Assembly (NCBI GenBank): GCA_016584495.1
Contig: WAID01000009.1
Location: 3,968,001 to 4,032,000 of the forward strand
Origin: Celoporthe dispersa
Lineage: Eukaryota > Ascomycota > Sordariomycetes > Diaporthales > Cryphonectriaceae
Length of the DNA: 64,000 nucleotides
Direction: 5' to 3'
The notes under the pieces: model-generated
The model's database searches: none
Told to the model about the DNA's origin: nothing
Seen by the model: only the letters and a program-made list of their open reading frames with translations
Program-made: the position numbers and the translations under genes
Shown here: piece after piece, positions 21,549 through 32,366 of the stretch
Layout of the letters: every line of letters begins with the position of its first letter
Numbering within the stretch: the first letter of the stretch is position 1

Positions 21549-22313
21549 CGAGAAGCCATAGAGGCAAAGGGAAAGAAACAAAACAAGTTCAGGGTGACTG
21601 CGGGCAGCCTGCCGGGGATGGGCGCTGGCGGGAGGGAAGCCGGCAGGGCTGGCTGCATGTGAATAGCACGTTCTCAGCTATGAGCGGAGTCCCTGAGACA
21701 GACATACAGCAATGCGCCAGGGAAGCGTCTTCCTGGTGCCGCCCGATTGGGCTGGGATGAGGACTCCTGGTGTCTGATACAGGCGTCCTACCTACGTGGG
21801 TGAAACAAAGGCGTCAAGGACAGCTGCCGGGTGGCTTGGAAAGCTCGCGGTTCAAATCATGTGTTCCGCGTTGTTGGGCCTGAGTTGTGTCTCCAGACTG
21901 TAGCAGCTGAATGATCCTTCCACAGCAACCAGATGAATGGATTGTCTGTTTATTCTGCGTGCAATGGCATCTCGCACCCCACCATTCATCCGCTGTGACG
22001 AGAAGTAGAGGAAAGAGGTCACTTCATATGCACAACAAGCCTAAAGAACTGTGTGAAGGAGAATCGAGAGTCCGTGTCAATACGACCAAGACCACCTGCC
22101 ATCTTGCTGCCGCAACAGTGCATCTTGTCGCTCCTTCCTCCCTCGTTCTCTCTTGTTGTCTTTTTTCTCTCGTCTTCTCAGCTATGCTTCAGTTGCCAAA
22201 TGTGTGGTAGAAGCGAGCGTATTTGATATAAATGAATTTTGCTTGATCTTCTACAGGCGGGCCAAACTCATGCGTCTATATACTAAAAATCATGCACTAA
22301 GCTGAGTAATAAT
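21549..22313. other. Spacer between PPIL3 and tRNA-Leu
   Basis: No supported coding sequence. GC content falls toward the tRNA. A TATA-like TCTATATACTA at about 22275-22285 lies some 30 bp upstream of the tRNA and could assist Pol III initiation. Confidence 0.4.
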
Positions 22314-22414
22314 GGCAAGATGGCCGAGTGGTCTAAGGCGTTGCGTTTAGGCTACCTAAACAGTTCTACCGCAATTTCACTTGTGAAGCGCATGTTCGAA
22401 TCCTGCTCTTGTCA
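22314..22414 (+). tRNA. tRNA-Leu(UAG) with 17-nt intron
   Basis: A full cloverleaf can be drawn. The acceptor is GGCAAGA (22314-22320) with TCTTGTC (22407-22413), with one G-U pair and A as discriminator. The A-box-like TGGCCGAGTGG starts at 22321. The anticodon stem is TTGCG/CGCAA, with anticodon TAG at 22348-22350. A 17-nt intron at 22352-22368 lies one base 3' of the anticodon and contains CCTAAAC, complementary to the anticodon loop, as in eukaryotic pre-tRNAs. A class II variable arm (TTCAC/GTGAA) is present. The T loop is TTCGAAT. The T stem has one T.C mismatch (22393 with 22403), which also changes the B box. It probably still works but should be checked. Intron removal would use the SEN complex, whose Sen54 subunit is encoded 2.2 kb downstream. 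Confidence 0.9.
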
Positions 22415-22417
22415 ACA

Positions 22418-22426
22418 TTTTTTTTT
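22418..22426 (+). terminator. RNA polymerase III terminator (T9)
   Basis: A run of nine T residues begins four bases after the discriminator base of the tRNA-Leu, the expected Pol III termination signal. Confidence 0.85.
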
Positions 22427-24623
22427 GGCACAAAAATCAATACACCCAGTTATACACTTAACTACTTCGCCGCCTCGGCGGTACGAATTCGCCAAACTGG
22501 AAGTTAGATTTGATTATTGAATGCTAAAATTAGGGCAGGACCTTGTTTATGATGATTATCATTGTATAGAGGGGAATGAGGAAATGGGTAATTTTGAGGG
22601 AGAGGGAAAGAAGGGGGGAGGGATCTACTTCAAAAATTTGATCTGCTTTAAGAGCGAGTGATAAAATTAATCTCTGATAGTGGTAGATAGTTATATTCCA
22701 TTCGTGATCACAATGCTCATGCTTACTTGGTAGCTGTGTCTTAGAAGGAAGGAAGCCGATGTTTTTTTTTCTTTTTTTTATTAAAAAAAATAGACTTGGT
22801 TGGATCAAGACTTTGGCGCAGTCACACAAAAGGATAAGCCTGCCGTGATACGGAACCAACGGCAACAGCAGGCCAACAAAGCATAAGAACAGGATAGAGA
22901 ATCTGTCTCAGATTTGCACAAAAAGTTTATAATTGAAAATGGAGAAAAAGAAGGGAAAGGCCAAGCGTCTGTCTTGTTGTAACTGTAAGGTGTCTTTCCT
23001 ATGACGCTTGCCTTCTGAATTAGATAACCCTGGGCCAATATCGGTTTGATAGGACACTGAACCGTATGTATGCATTGATCTTCCACCGAATTCTCCCCCT
23101 TGTCCAGATCATAGATATGCTCGAGATATTGAGCTCTTGGGTATGTCGCTAAGCTCGAGGTATTAGTTCAGAGAGAGAGAGAGAGAGACGACGGTAACAC
23201 TACACGTTTTATTTCTTATTCAGACAGCAGCGCCCAGGTGGTCCATGTCATTGATATGCCAGCTAGATTCCTTGTTATATCATCTTCTTTCCTATCTCTG
23301 GCTTAGTATATATTAAGATGGTCTACTTTCATGATGAAGGTGATGTTATGGCTGTCACGAATGATTGAGCTCAACCTGATCCAGAAATATGAGTATGGAC
23401 AAGGGATGACTACTCGAAGACGTACTCCAGCCGTAAAATACAAAAATAAAAATAAAATAAAAAAAAAAATAGAAACGAGCGTTCTTACATAATACCAAGG
23501 CAGATATTGATCTTTAGTGAAGGTGCAGCAGTAAGTGCTCCGTTCTGCCTTGGCTGAGGGCAGTCGTGCTGCCCAGGCAATCTGCTGATGCTACCGGCCG
23601 GGTAATAGTAATTCCAACCTGCTGAGAAGAGGGAGAAGGCACGCAACACGAATACAAAACTTTCCTTGGACGTACTATGAAATCAACCGTGACTCCTGAG
23701 CAGCACACGCCGAGCCAGCCGGCTGAGACCGAAAACCCTCTGGTCTAGGAACGCTGATCTAGAGGTTATGCAAGGTGATGCGTAAAGGATACTCCCTGGC
23801 TGAATGGTTGCAGAACCTCAAAAAGGAGAGCCACTCTTTTCGTTTTGAGAATTCTCGCAGTCTCCCTCGGGACTTCATCGAGATTCTTTCTCTCTAGACC
23901 CTACTATCTACACTGCTCGCCTTACAGGATGTTATCTCCTATCTCATTTATGAATGCGATAATTCCTTGTAGTATCAGAAGAAGTTGTCTAAGCGGGCTA
24001 GGTGGACAGGTAAGGTTTGTCGGCGAATCGGAAAAGTTGAAGCTATTCGACGCCGAAGAAGGAAGCCCTCCAGAATTAATACCTTGTTTGTGGATTTTCT
24101 CTCTAAACTTGATTATTCTGCTAGCCCCGCCGCACCTTGGACAAATACCTGATCTCTAAATACTATTGTTTCGTATCTCTTCAACAGACTATGTCTCGTC
24201 TGTTGAGCTCGTGATGGTGTAACTCATTAGCTGCCACTGGGGCTCGCTTCGAAAACACCAAGGGCTGACATGAACAACTCTCGCTACCACAGTATCTCTC
24301 AAGGGTTTCGATTAGTATGGGAGAGAGGTATTCTGTTAGGTTATGGTAATTGAAATTTACAAATTCCTTATTTTATACTGCACACTCTCACCCAGGCTTC
24401 TAGACCACGTCGGCAAGACTTTCTGCTGGCTGAGCAACACAATGTAAGTTAGCACTGCAGCCCCCCGGCCCCAGCCCCTCCTCTGGCGCTAGACCCCCCA
24501 AGACTGCTTGAATTTTTGGCCTACCGCAGACCTGCCCCTCTAGGCCGCAGTGCGCCTCAACGACAAACCCCCCCCCCCAACACCTCCCAGTACAACCTCT
24601 CACCCCAGCCACCGCCCGCGACC
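22427..24623. other. AT-richer gene-free island between tRNA-Leu and SEN54
   Basis: About 2.2 kb is visibly richer in A and T than its surroundings (TTATTAAAAAAAATAG-type sequence at about 22770-22793, A and T runs near 23440-23470). It contains short interrupted frames. One plus-strand frame around 23965-24150 is basic (KRARWTGKVCRRIGKVEAIR) and is broken by stops further upstream. Its position next to a tRNA and its composition suggest a decayed insertion, but no terminal repeats are seen. Near 24445 a GTAAGT donor and an acceptor at about 24529 could form a 5' UTR intron of SEN54. Confidence 0.4.
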
Positions 24624-26114
24624 ATGACCTTTGATGACGACGACGATGTGAACAAACAGCCCCCGGCGTCCCAGAACCCCGAACAAGCCCAGGACACGGC
24701 CGAGGAGGCCCTCGAGGACGAGGCGCAGGACTTTGCGCACTTCGCGTCCCTCCAGCGCAAGAGCGTCTCGGCGCAGGCGATACGCAAGGGCGAGAAGGAC
24801 TTTGAGAGCCATGGCACGCGGTCGCAGGCCAGCGCGCTCGAGACGAGCCGCCGCGCGATGGAGGACGTCTTGAGCTACACGCGGCTGCACAACCCCGGCA
24901 AGGACTGGGTGAGGGGCTGGTACTTCCCGGAGAGGTGGGCCACGGCGGGCGAGGAGGGCGAGCAGGCGGAGCGGGAAGGGGTAGAGGACGAGAAGGAGCT
25001 CAAGATCGCACGGGAGAGGGCTGCGGCGCGCCGGGAGATACATGCCAGGGACCGGGTGGTGTGTATGGGGCTGGAACACCGGACCCTGGGCAGGAAGATA
25101 CGGGGACAGGGCACGCAGGCTCCAGGCTGGGACCAGGTGTGGTTGCTGCCGGAGGAGGCGCTGTTCCTGCTCGAGAGGGGCACTCTAGACCTCTGGTGGC
25201 CGACTGCCTCGATGGCCGAGATCTTCTCCGTCGGGGCTGAGCGGAGCCCCGATGCGGCGGCCGCAGCACAGCGCGTCAGGGTTCTCGAGGAAGAGGATGA
25301 GTACGCGCTCGGGTACCCGCTCAGCCTCCAGGCGGCATACGCCCTCCTCGTGGGCGAAGAGTGCGAGCGGGGCAAGGTTACGCTGCGCAACCTCCAGGTC
25401 TTCTCCAACCTCAACCGCGCAGGCTTCAACGTCATCCGCGTTCCGCCACCAGACACGATACCACATACCACCCTCACTGCCGACGAGCCTGCGCAGACCC
25501 TGTGGGAACGGCTCGTCTCGCTCCTCTTTCCCGAACGAGAGCCAGTGTATCCCGCCTATGGCCCTCTCGTCCGGCCTGGCCTCTATCGCTCGTACGCCTC
25601 CGTCTACAAACAGCTCGCCCTGATCCCGCGGCACAGACCAACACCCCACCCTCCAGCCCACCCCTCAGCCACCCAGGACACCCCCTTCCGCGTTCAATAT
25701 CACATCTGGAAGCCGGGCACGCCCGGCTGGTCCAAGACCAAGCCGCCCACGCCACCAAATTACCACCTTGCCATCGTCGACGCACACGACACCTCCGTGC
25801 CGACGGGAGAGGAGATCACCGCATTGCTGGACTCGGTGCCGTATGCGCCGCCCCTGGAGCGGATGAAGGGGCATGTAGTGCACCAGCGGTTGAAGCACGG
25901 ACACCGGCATCTTCTTGTTGCTGTCGTGGACCACGGAGTAACGAATTACTTGAGGGTTGCGGAGGGAGCCTTTGGAGAGGAGCCGCTGTACCAGAATTTC
26001 GACTCGGCGAGAGGGCCGAGGGGTGGAAAGCGAGGCGGAAAAGGCGGGGGAAGAGGAGGCAGGGGACGTGGATCGCGAGGACGGGGAGGGAGAGGGGGCG
26101 GCAGAGGTGGTTGA
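24624..26114 (+). CDS. SEN54: tRNA-splicing endonuclease subunit Sen54
   Basis: Sen54 is a structural subunit of the heterotetrameric SEN complex that cuts introns from pre-tRNAs. The 496-residue single exon starts at ATG 24624 (MTFDDDDDV, good context). The N-terminal Sen54 domain (about residues 33-110) reads DFAHFASLQRKSVSAQAIRK, then FESHGTRSQASALETSRRAM. A middle part reads WDQVWLLPEEALFLLERGTL, LWWP and PLSLQAAYALLVGEE. The C-terminal endonuclease-fold region includes NYHLAIVDAHDTSVPTGEEI and LLVAVVDHGVTNYLRVAEG, ending near residue 460. A Gly/Arg-rich tail follows (about 464-496, RGG/GRGG repeats), which I do not expect in most Sen54 proteins and which may bind RNA. A run of ten C just upstream (about 24567-24576) is a possible assembly weak point but lies outside the called CDS. 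Confidence 0.9.
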   Translation: MTFDDDDDVNKQPPASQNPEQAQDTAEEALEDEAQDFAHFASLQRKSVSAQAIRKGEKDFESHGTRSQASALETSRRAMEDVLSYTRLHNPGKDWVRGWYFPERWATAGEEGEQAEREGVEDEKELKIARERAAARREIHARDRVVCMGLEHRTLGRKIRGQGTQAPGWDQVWLLPEEALFLLERGTLDLWWPTASMAEIFSVGAERSPDAAAAAQRVRVLEEEDEYALGYPLSLQAAYALLVGEECERGKVTLRNLQVFSNLNRAGFNVIRVPPPDTIPHTTLTADEPAQTLWERLVSLLFPEREPVYPAYGPLVRPGLYRSYASVYKQLALIPRHRPTPHPPAHPSATQDTPFRVQYHIWKPGTPGWSKTKPPTPPNYHLAIVDAHDTSVPTGEEITALLDSVPYAPPLERMKGHVVHQRLKHGHRHLLVAVVDHGVTNYLRVAEGAFGEEPLYQNFDSARGPRGGKRGGKGGGRGGRGRGSRGRGGRGGGRGG

Positions 26115-29100
26115 AGAGCCTGCTGCTGGCTACAACACCATATTATCTGTTGGCCAAAGTTGGCTGTGTGAAAGCTGGTAGAGCGTGTGCAGGGTAGGTT
26201 CTCTCTGTCGCTCTCTCTCTCTCTCTGTGTGTGTGTGTGTTACAGGCCTTTCCACTGTCATGCTACGGCGTGGCTACTCTGCCTATATTATCTACTGGTG
26301 AGTCAGTCTCACGATAAATCGATATACACCGACCCCGCTGTACAGAACAGGTCGCGCAAGGCTGGATTGTCTAGCCCCGCTGGCTGTGCGAGGCTGCCCT
26401 CGACTTCACGGAGGGGATCATAAGCTTCTCATGTTACCCGGGTTTCCCAGAACCAACAAGTGTTGCGCTCCTCGTCCGTTGCGCTGGTGCGGTTTTGATC
26501 CACGCCCTGCCGCCTGAGTCAATCCGGCCATGATCCCACAAACGTAAGCTAGAGAGACAAGATCGAATGACCAGGTCCTAGCCATCTGAACATCTGTCCT
26601 TAAGCAGACGGGCCTGTCACATGGGTGCCTGTGTTGGCCAGCAGTTGGGCTACTTCATAGTTAAGTTAGTGGCAAACCCAGTGTACTGCGGATAAGTTGA
26701 CTGCCGGGTGTCTGTGGGCACATGTCATATTTGTACTTACGTACATATATTTGTGGCGGCGGCCTGTGCCGGGCCAAAACGTCCCCGGCTCCTCTTCACG
26801 AGATAAGTCCATCAAACTAAGACGAAGCCAATTTTAAATCAATCCAAGCCAAAAGCCTATGCCTGATGCACTGCAGCTAAGCCGACACCCATCTGCCTAT
26901 CATATCTACCGCGGGTGGAGTGTGCATGTGCGCATGTGCTGGACGGCTCAAATTCTGCCCAGCTAGAGACACACAGGTCTCCTGCGACCGCTGGGACCCA
27001 AAGTCAGTTGATCAAGATCCGGGGGCCTTTTAGTGGGCCGATTCCGGTAAAAGGTAAAATTTGCATCAATATTGCGCCTTGTGTCTTACCCATCCGAGTG
27101 TGTCTTAATCTAGCGGGTGGGTGTGTGTGTGTTTGTTGGCACCCATACCAATAAGTCCCTCAGGGGGGGGGGAGAGTATGACAACCCTGTCACAAGATCA
27201 ACAAAAGTTTGACCCTTCCGTCACAGACCGAAACTCTCGAGACCAAAGGGGCCCTACAATGTGAGAAGAGAAGATCTAATACTCAACAGGCAGCTGCTGG
27301 TATTTCTTCCATCGCCTGTACAGGCTTAAACCACAGCCACTCGGCCGAGCCTGGCTGGCCCGGCGCTCCACATAGTATACATACAGCAAGATGAACATGT
27401 GGAATGCCGGATCCAATCGGAAGATAAGCAACCCAGAAAAGGCAATGTCTTATGTGAAAGTAATTTCCACTGCCTCTTAGTGGCTAAGAAGAAGTACGTG
27501 GTGTTTTTTTTCTTCTTCTTCTTTCTCTTTCTGTGGTTTTTTTTTCTCGTCACCCCCTTCTTTTTCTTCCTTTTTTTTCTTCTCTCTCTTCTTTCCGTGG
27601 CTTGTCCCTTTGGCCCGACCTGCTAGATTTTGTGTGTGCAAACTTAATCTCGGGGGCTCAGTTGGGGGAACCGAGGTGCCTAGGCACTTGTTGCGAGGGG
27701 TGGGGGCGGCCTGGAGACCAAAAGTTCACTTTTCTGTGTTACCGTAGCAGTTGTCTCAACGAGGAGGTGTGCTCCCCGGTCCTCCAGTGCCCAGCCCTAC
27801 TTCGATAACTGTAGACCGACTAAGCACTACTACCCCCTTTCTTAAGTGCGGAAATGACAGAGATGGAGGTAGGGTGGTCAATTTTGAGAAAGTCCCACGG
27901 TGAGGTGAATTGGTTCAAGCTGGGCGTCAGGTGAGGAGAGCATCGGCGGGCGGGGGGGTAACGTGCGGGAAATCGGTGGGTGGTGCCGCCTGGCAGGCCT
28001 GGAAAACAAGGTCAAAGGGGGTTCTGTCTGCCCAGTGCCCACAGGCGTCTTGTCTTCCATTCCACACTGCATTGTGGTTCGCCACCTGCGGACAAATGAG
28101 ATCAAGACCACTACACCACCGATGATGTCAAGGCGCGTTTTCTCCAATACAATGCTTGCTGATGGCGACACACCTTAGTATGCAGTGCATGAACACAGCA
28201 TGGAGCAACCCTTTTTCTTCTTCCTCCTCTCCTTTTTTCCTTCCCAAGGAGGCGCGGCAATTTTTTCCCTCTTCTTCTTTTTTTTCTCCCTCTTCTTTTT
28301 CTTCTCTCTCTCTCTCTTTCTTTCTCTGGTTGTCGCAATCGGTTCGCAGGTTCCGAGGAGAGCTTTGAAACTTGTGGGAGATCCCAACCATGATTAGCGC
28401 CCCCACAGGGCACCGGGCATAGGTGACCTCTGCCCAATAATACTCAAGCCTCTAGACCAGCTCGGAACCTTGATCAGGGCTGGGATGTCGCTGAGACGGT
28501 GTGACAGATAGAAGCGACTAGATTGGGCAAGGAGAAGTAACGTACGGCTGAGCTCTTGGTGTGCGACTGGTAACCATGGACGCACTACCGCGGAGGAGAG
28601 ACGAGATTAATTAGTACACAGCAGAGATTCATTAAAAGACCTCTCTGGCCGGGATACGAGGACCGCTGCAGATTGAAAGAAGAAGGAAGAAAAAAAGTGC
28701 TTGAGCTATGCGTCCATCCATCCACCCATCGCTCCTGTTGTGCTCTGCCCTGCACTTCCCAGCGCAAAGGGATTGTTTTGTCAAGGGAGGGAGGGCATTC
28801 TGCATCTTCCGATAACGGTTCAGGCTAATGTGTACATAGATGAGTACAGTACGGTAGTTGGTCTGTTGGGCCCCGCCGTCTAGCCAAGCTCTCTCCTCCT
28901 CTCTCTCTCTCTCTCTCTTTTTTTTTTATGCACCGAGGGCAAGGCGTAGTTCAGGTGTCTCCGCGCTAAACGTTGCGTTGAAACCTCTCGCTGATTAACG
29001 TTTCGACCACAAGAAGTATCCCCTGCACTTCCCTTCTTATCCTCTAAGCCTAGGGCCACCCCCGTCCCTCTCTGCTACTTTGACTTCCAGACCTTTCAAT

Positions 29101-29171
29101 TCGTGGTCAATCTCTCTCTCATTCTTCCACAACTACTTCCTATTCATCAACACGAGGACACCACCCCCAAC

Positions 29172-29202
<31 letters not shown>

Positions 29203-29549
29203 TCACTCTCTCACTCTCTCACACACACACCCACCTACCCACATACACACACACACACACACACACATACACACCAACATCACACCACACAAGCTCTCAC
29301 ACACTCTCCCTCCTCGAGTAGACTTGGCCTAAAAATTCCATTCAAACCTCTTTCCTTCTTGTATTACTTCCGGGATTTCGCGGTCCGGCCTCATCGCGAC
29401 CTGCCTCTTTGATCCTGCACTGTTGTGTCAACTGCGCGCGACCACAGCTCCCAGGCGCACACACACACACAAAAAGCTTACCCTTGGAAGGCCCCCCCCC
29501 GGCAGTGACTGTGCTGATAGCGCCGAAAGCTGAAACTGAGGAATCACCC
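26115..29549. other. Gene-free spacer downstream of SEN54
   Basis: 3.4 kb with no supported gene. It contains CT/GT tracts at about 26203-26240, long pyrimidine tracts at about 27510-27600 and 28200-28330, and a composite (CT)n(CA)n at 29172-29268 in the pyrimidine-rich leader before the small ORF at 29550. ORFs here are low-complexity shadows of these tracts. Confidence 0.45.
29172..29268. repeat. Composite (CT)n-(CA)n microsatellite
   Basis: CT-type units run from 29172 to about 29220 and pass directly into CA-type units with small interruptions to about 29268. This is directly visible. Confidence 0.95.
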
Positions 29550-29822
29550 ATGGAAGCCGACACCGACAATACAATCATGGACACACCCAAGAGCGCCTCG
29601 GCCGACGCTCATATTGTCGAGACTCCCTCGAAAGAGCTGACGCCCGCCGCCTCACGCAACACCTCGGTTCCCGCGTACGACAGCGAGCCCCGGGATAAGG
29701 AGATGACCGGCGCTGTTAGCCCCAGAGCCACTACCCAGGCGCGGTTTAACCTCCATCTTGACAGCGAGGACAGCGAGCCAAAGTATGCTCAGGTCAAGCC
29801 CAAGGTCGAGCCCGAGGTGTAA
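29550..29822 (+). CDS. Small hypothetical protein, possible first exon
   Basis: A 90-codon frame starts at ATG 29550 in a good context (CCCATGG). Its coding-like composition reads MEADTDNTIMDTPKSASA to VKPKVEPEV. It is rich in Asp, Glu, Ser, Thr and Pro and looks disordered. The stop TAA is embedded in a canonical donor, GTAAGC at 29819, so the true product may splice into downstream exons. A candidate acceptor at about 29952 gives only a short extension. I do not recognise a family. It could be an upstream exon of the gene at 31193, whose own N-terminus is similar in style, or an independent small gene. Confidence 0.4.
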   Translation: MEADTDNTIMDTPKSASADAHIVETPSKELTPAASRNTSVPAYDSEPRDKEMTGAVSPRATTQARFNLHLDSEDSEPKYAQVKPKVEPEV

Positions 29823-29855
29823 GCATGTTCCACTTTCTTCTTTGGGTCTTTAATG

Positions 29856-29891
<36 letters not shown>

Positions 29892-31192
29892 GTACCTCCT
29901 TTTTTTTCCCCCCCTCTCTCTATTATACCTACTTCGACTCTTCTTGTCTCAGAAGACACCCATGGCCATTGTCATCTGCGCTGCATTATCACTTTTGAAC
30001 AGGCTGGCCGTATCCGGCAATTCGAACCTGCGCTCGCGACCTCCCCTTCTCTTCTTCCCCTGCGTACCTCACCAGTTCCCCCTTTTCGTGCGCTCATCCG
30101 GACACATCCGACCTCATCGAGGTGTCCACTTCACTGGAATTAGGCTTTAGATGCCTGATGGAATTGACAAGCCATGGTGGAAGAAGAAACCTTGACTCGA
30201 GTGAGGCAGTGTAGTAGAGCTTGGGGGCCAGAGGGCTCAAGAGACACTTGTTCATGCACCAGAACAAGGACAGGAACAAGGATAACCACCACCACCACCA
30301 CCATAATAGCACAGCAATCTTGTCATGACCTGCACAGCTGGCCAGTGCCATACATATCACAGTACACATTTTGCTATGGTCCGCCCGACCCCGGGTTGAT
30401 CTTCATTCTGGTGGCCTGAAGCTGCTCTCTGGTGACAAGACACTGGCCTCCACATACACCCTCCCTCAGGCTATCGTGTGTCATGCCCAGCTGGCCCTCG
30501 CACCAGGCTCAACTGGTTCAACTGAGCTGGCTACTGGCCCTATCTACCGGCTCACTGCCTAGATGCAACCTGAAAAAGAACCGAAAGAGACATGCCAACA
30601 GTGTCCTCTTCTGTTCCATAGGGGCTGCAGACACGAGAGGAGAGGAGCAGAGGTTGGTTGTTGAACCCCTTTTGGCATTGTTGGCGCAGGTGTTGTTGTA
30701 GTTGTTGATGGCTTCACCTCGGATCTCACTCACAGACCTGATTACCCTCCTCGTTTGCTTCCCCTCGTCCCTCTGCCCCAACACACCCACACAGACACAA
30801 TGTCGTCTAGATCACAAAGATTTCACTTCAGGTCAAGTGCCTTCAGAGTACTGAGCTCAATCCCCGCAAGTATCAGCAAAGAGCATGTTGGTGTAAGGTG
30901 GGTATGCATCGAGAACTCACCTGCCACCCCGCCTGCTCTGTCGTATCGTGTTACCCTTAAAGAAAATCTCTCCTCCCCGCCTCTCTTCTAGTCCTTTGAT
31001 GCCTTCCTTCTTCCGTTTCTTCTCTCCCTTTTCTCTCAACACTTGCGCCTCTCGACGGTCAAGCACCCTTCCCTCCACCGTACAGAAAGGCCTGTCTGCG
31101 TTCTTGCGTTCTTCTGTTCTTCTGCTCTCTCTCTCTTCTACAGATACGCAGTACGTCTTCAGCAAGCTGACTGGTAGTGTGGATCCAGCACG
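29823..31192. other. Spacer or leader before the duplicated-domain gene
   Basis: The stretch begins with a 30-base T run (29858-29887), contains an ACC run at about 30289-30303, and ends in a pyrimidine-rich leader to the ATG at 31193. Splice-like motifs occur, but no exon can be supported. Confidence 0.4.
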
Positions 31193-32335
31193 ATGGAGAA
31201 GCCAGTCGATACCCCCATGAAAGACGCGAAGAAGAAGGAGGAGGAGGCTCCTAATGGCACCCTCACGAATGCCCTCAAGGAGCACACCGAGCACAAGATG
31301 TCTACCGCCAAGGTCGACGGTGATGATGCTGTCGCTGCTACCGCTGCCGCTGCCACTCCTGTCGTCAACGAGGACGAGGCGACACCAGACGACGCCGAGT
31401 CCATCCTGCTGAGCCCACCCCCTGACAGCTTGAGCCCCGACTCAGAGGTCCCGAACGAGGGTCCCGAGGACGAGATTGTCGTCGGGTCCGTGAAGGGTAA
31501 GTCTACCGGGTCCAACACCCCTGCTGTTGCTGTTGCTGGCGCGGGCGACGCCGCCGCCGCCACCACCGCTACCGCTGGCAAGGGCGGCAGTGGCGAGACG
31601 ATGGATGTCGACCACGAGGGTCCTGCAGCCGAGGGCGACGGCGCCCAAGAGCCCGAGCCGCGCCCCAAGCGCAAGCGTGCTTCCCTGTACGACGATCTCG
31701 CCGAGGAGAAGCTGGATAGGTCTGTTCTTGACGACAGCATCGATGAGCCCTCCACGCCGGTCCCCGCTGGAGCCACGCCGTCCAGGGCTGCCGACAACAG
31801 TGTTAACAACAACGTCACCAACACCAAGGGCGTCATCCTTGGCCACTGGCGCGACTCGGACGCCGCCGACGGCGACAAGCACGTGGTCAAGGGCTTCATC
31901 GACTCCCGCGACCGACTTCGCACGCGTGTCCAGCCCGTCAACCGCAACGGTCAGAGCGTCGCAAACAAGTACCCGCTGAAGCCTGGCCCGGGTGCCAGCT
32001 GGGTGACCTTCCAGAACATCGTCTTCGACGACCACCTGGTGCACCTCGATCAGCAGCAGGTCAAGGAGTACGTCAAGATTCGTGGTGACATGCCCTTCCC
32101 AGAGAACGAGGAGGAGGCCAAAGACTACGACAAGCGCGCGGTGCAGCAGGCCATCCAGATCTGCCAGAGCCGAGGTCCGCTGCCCGAGGGTGGCCAGCAA
32201 CCGCTGATCGCCTATGGGGCTGCCGTTCCTGAGCACGCTCGCATGGGCTGGAAGCGCCGTCGTACCGGCCACAGCGGCGTATCGCCTACGATCCCTGACG
32301 TCCAGGTCCTGCCGTCCAACAACAACCACCACCAC

Positions 32336-32366
<31 letters not shown>

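Noticed and set aside
24516..24623. N-terminal extension of SEN54 from position 24516
   Set aside because: The frame begins at a TTG and crosses a probable UTR intron and a C10 run. The ATG at 24624 gives the expected N-terminus.
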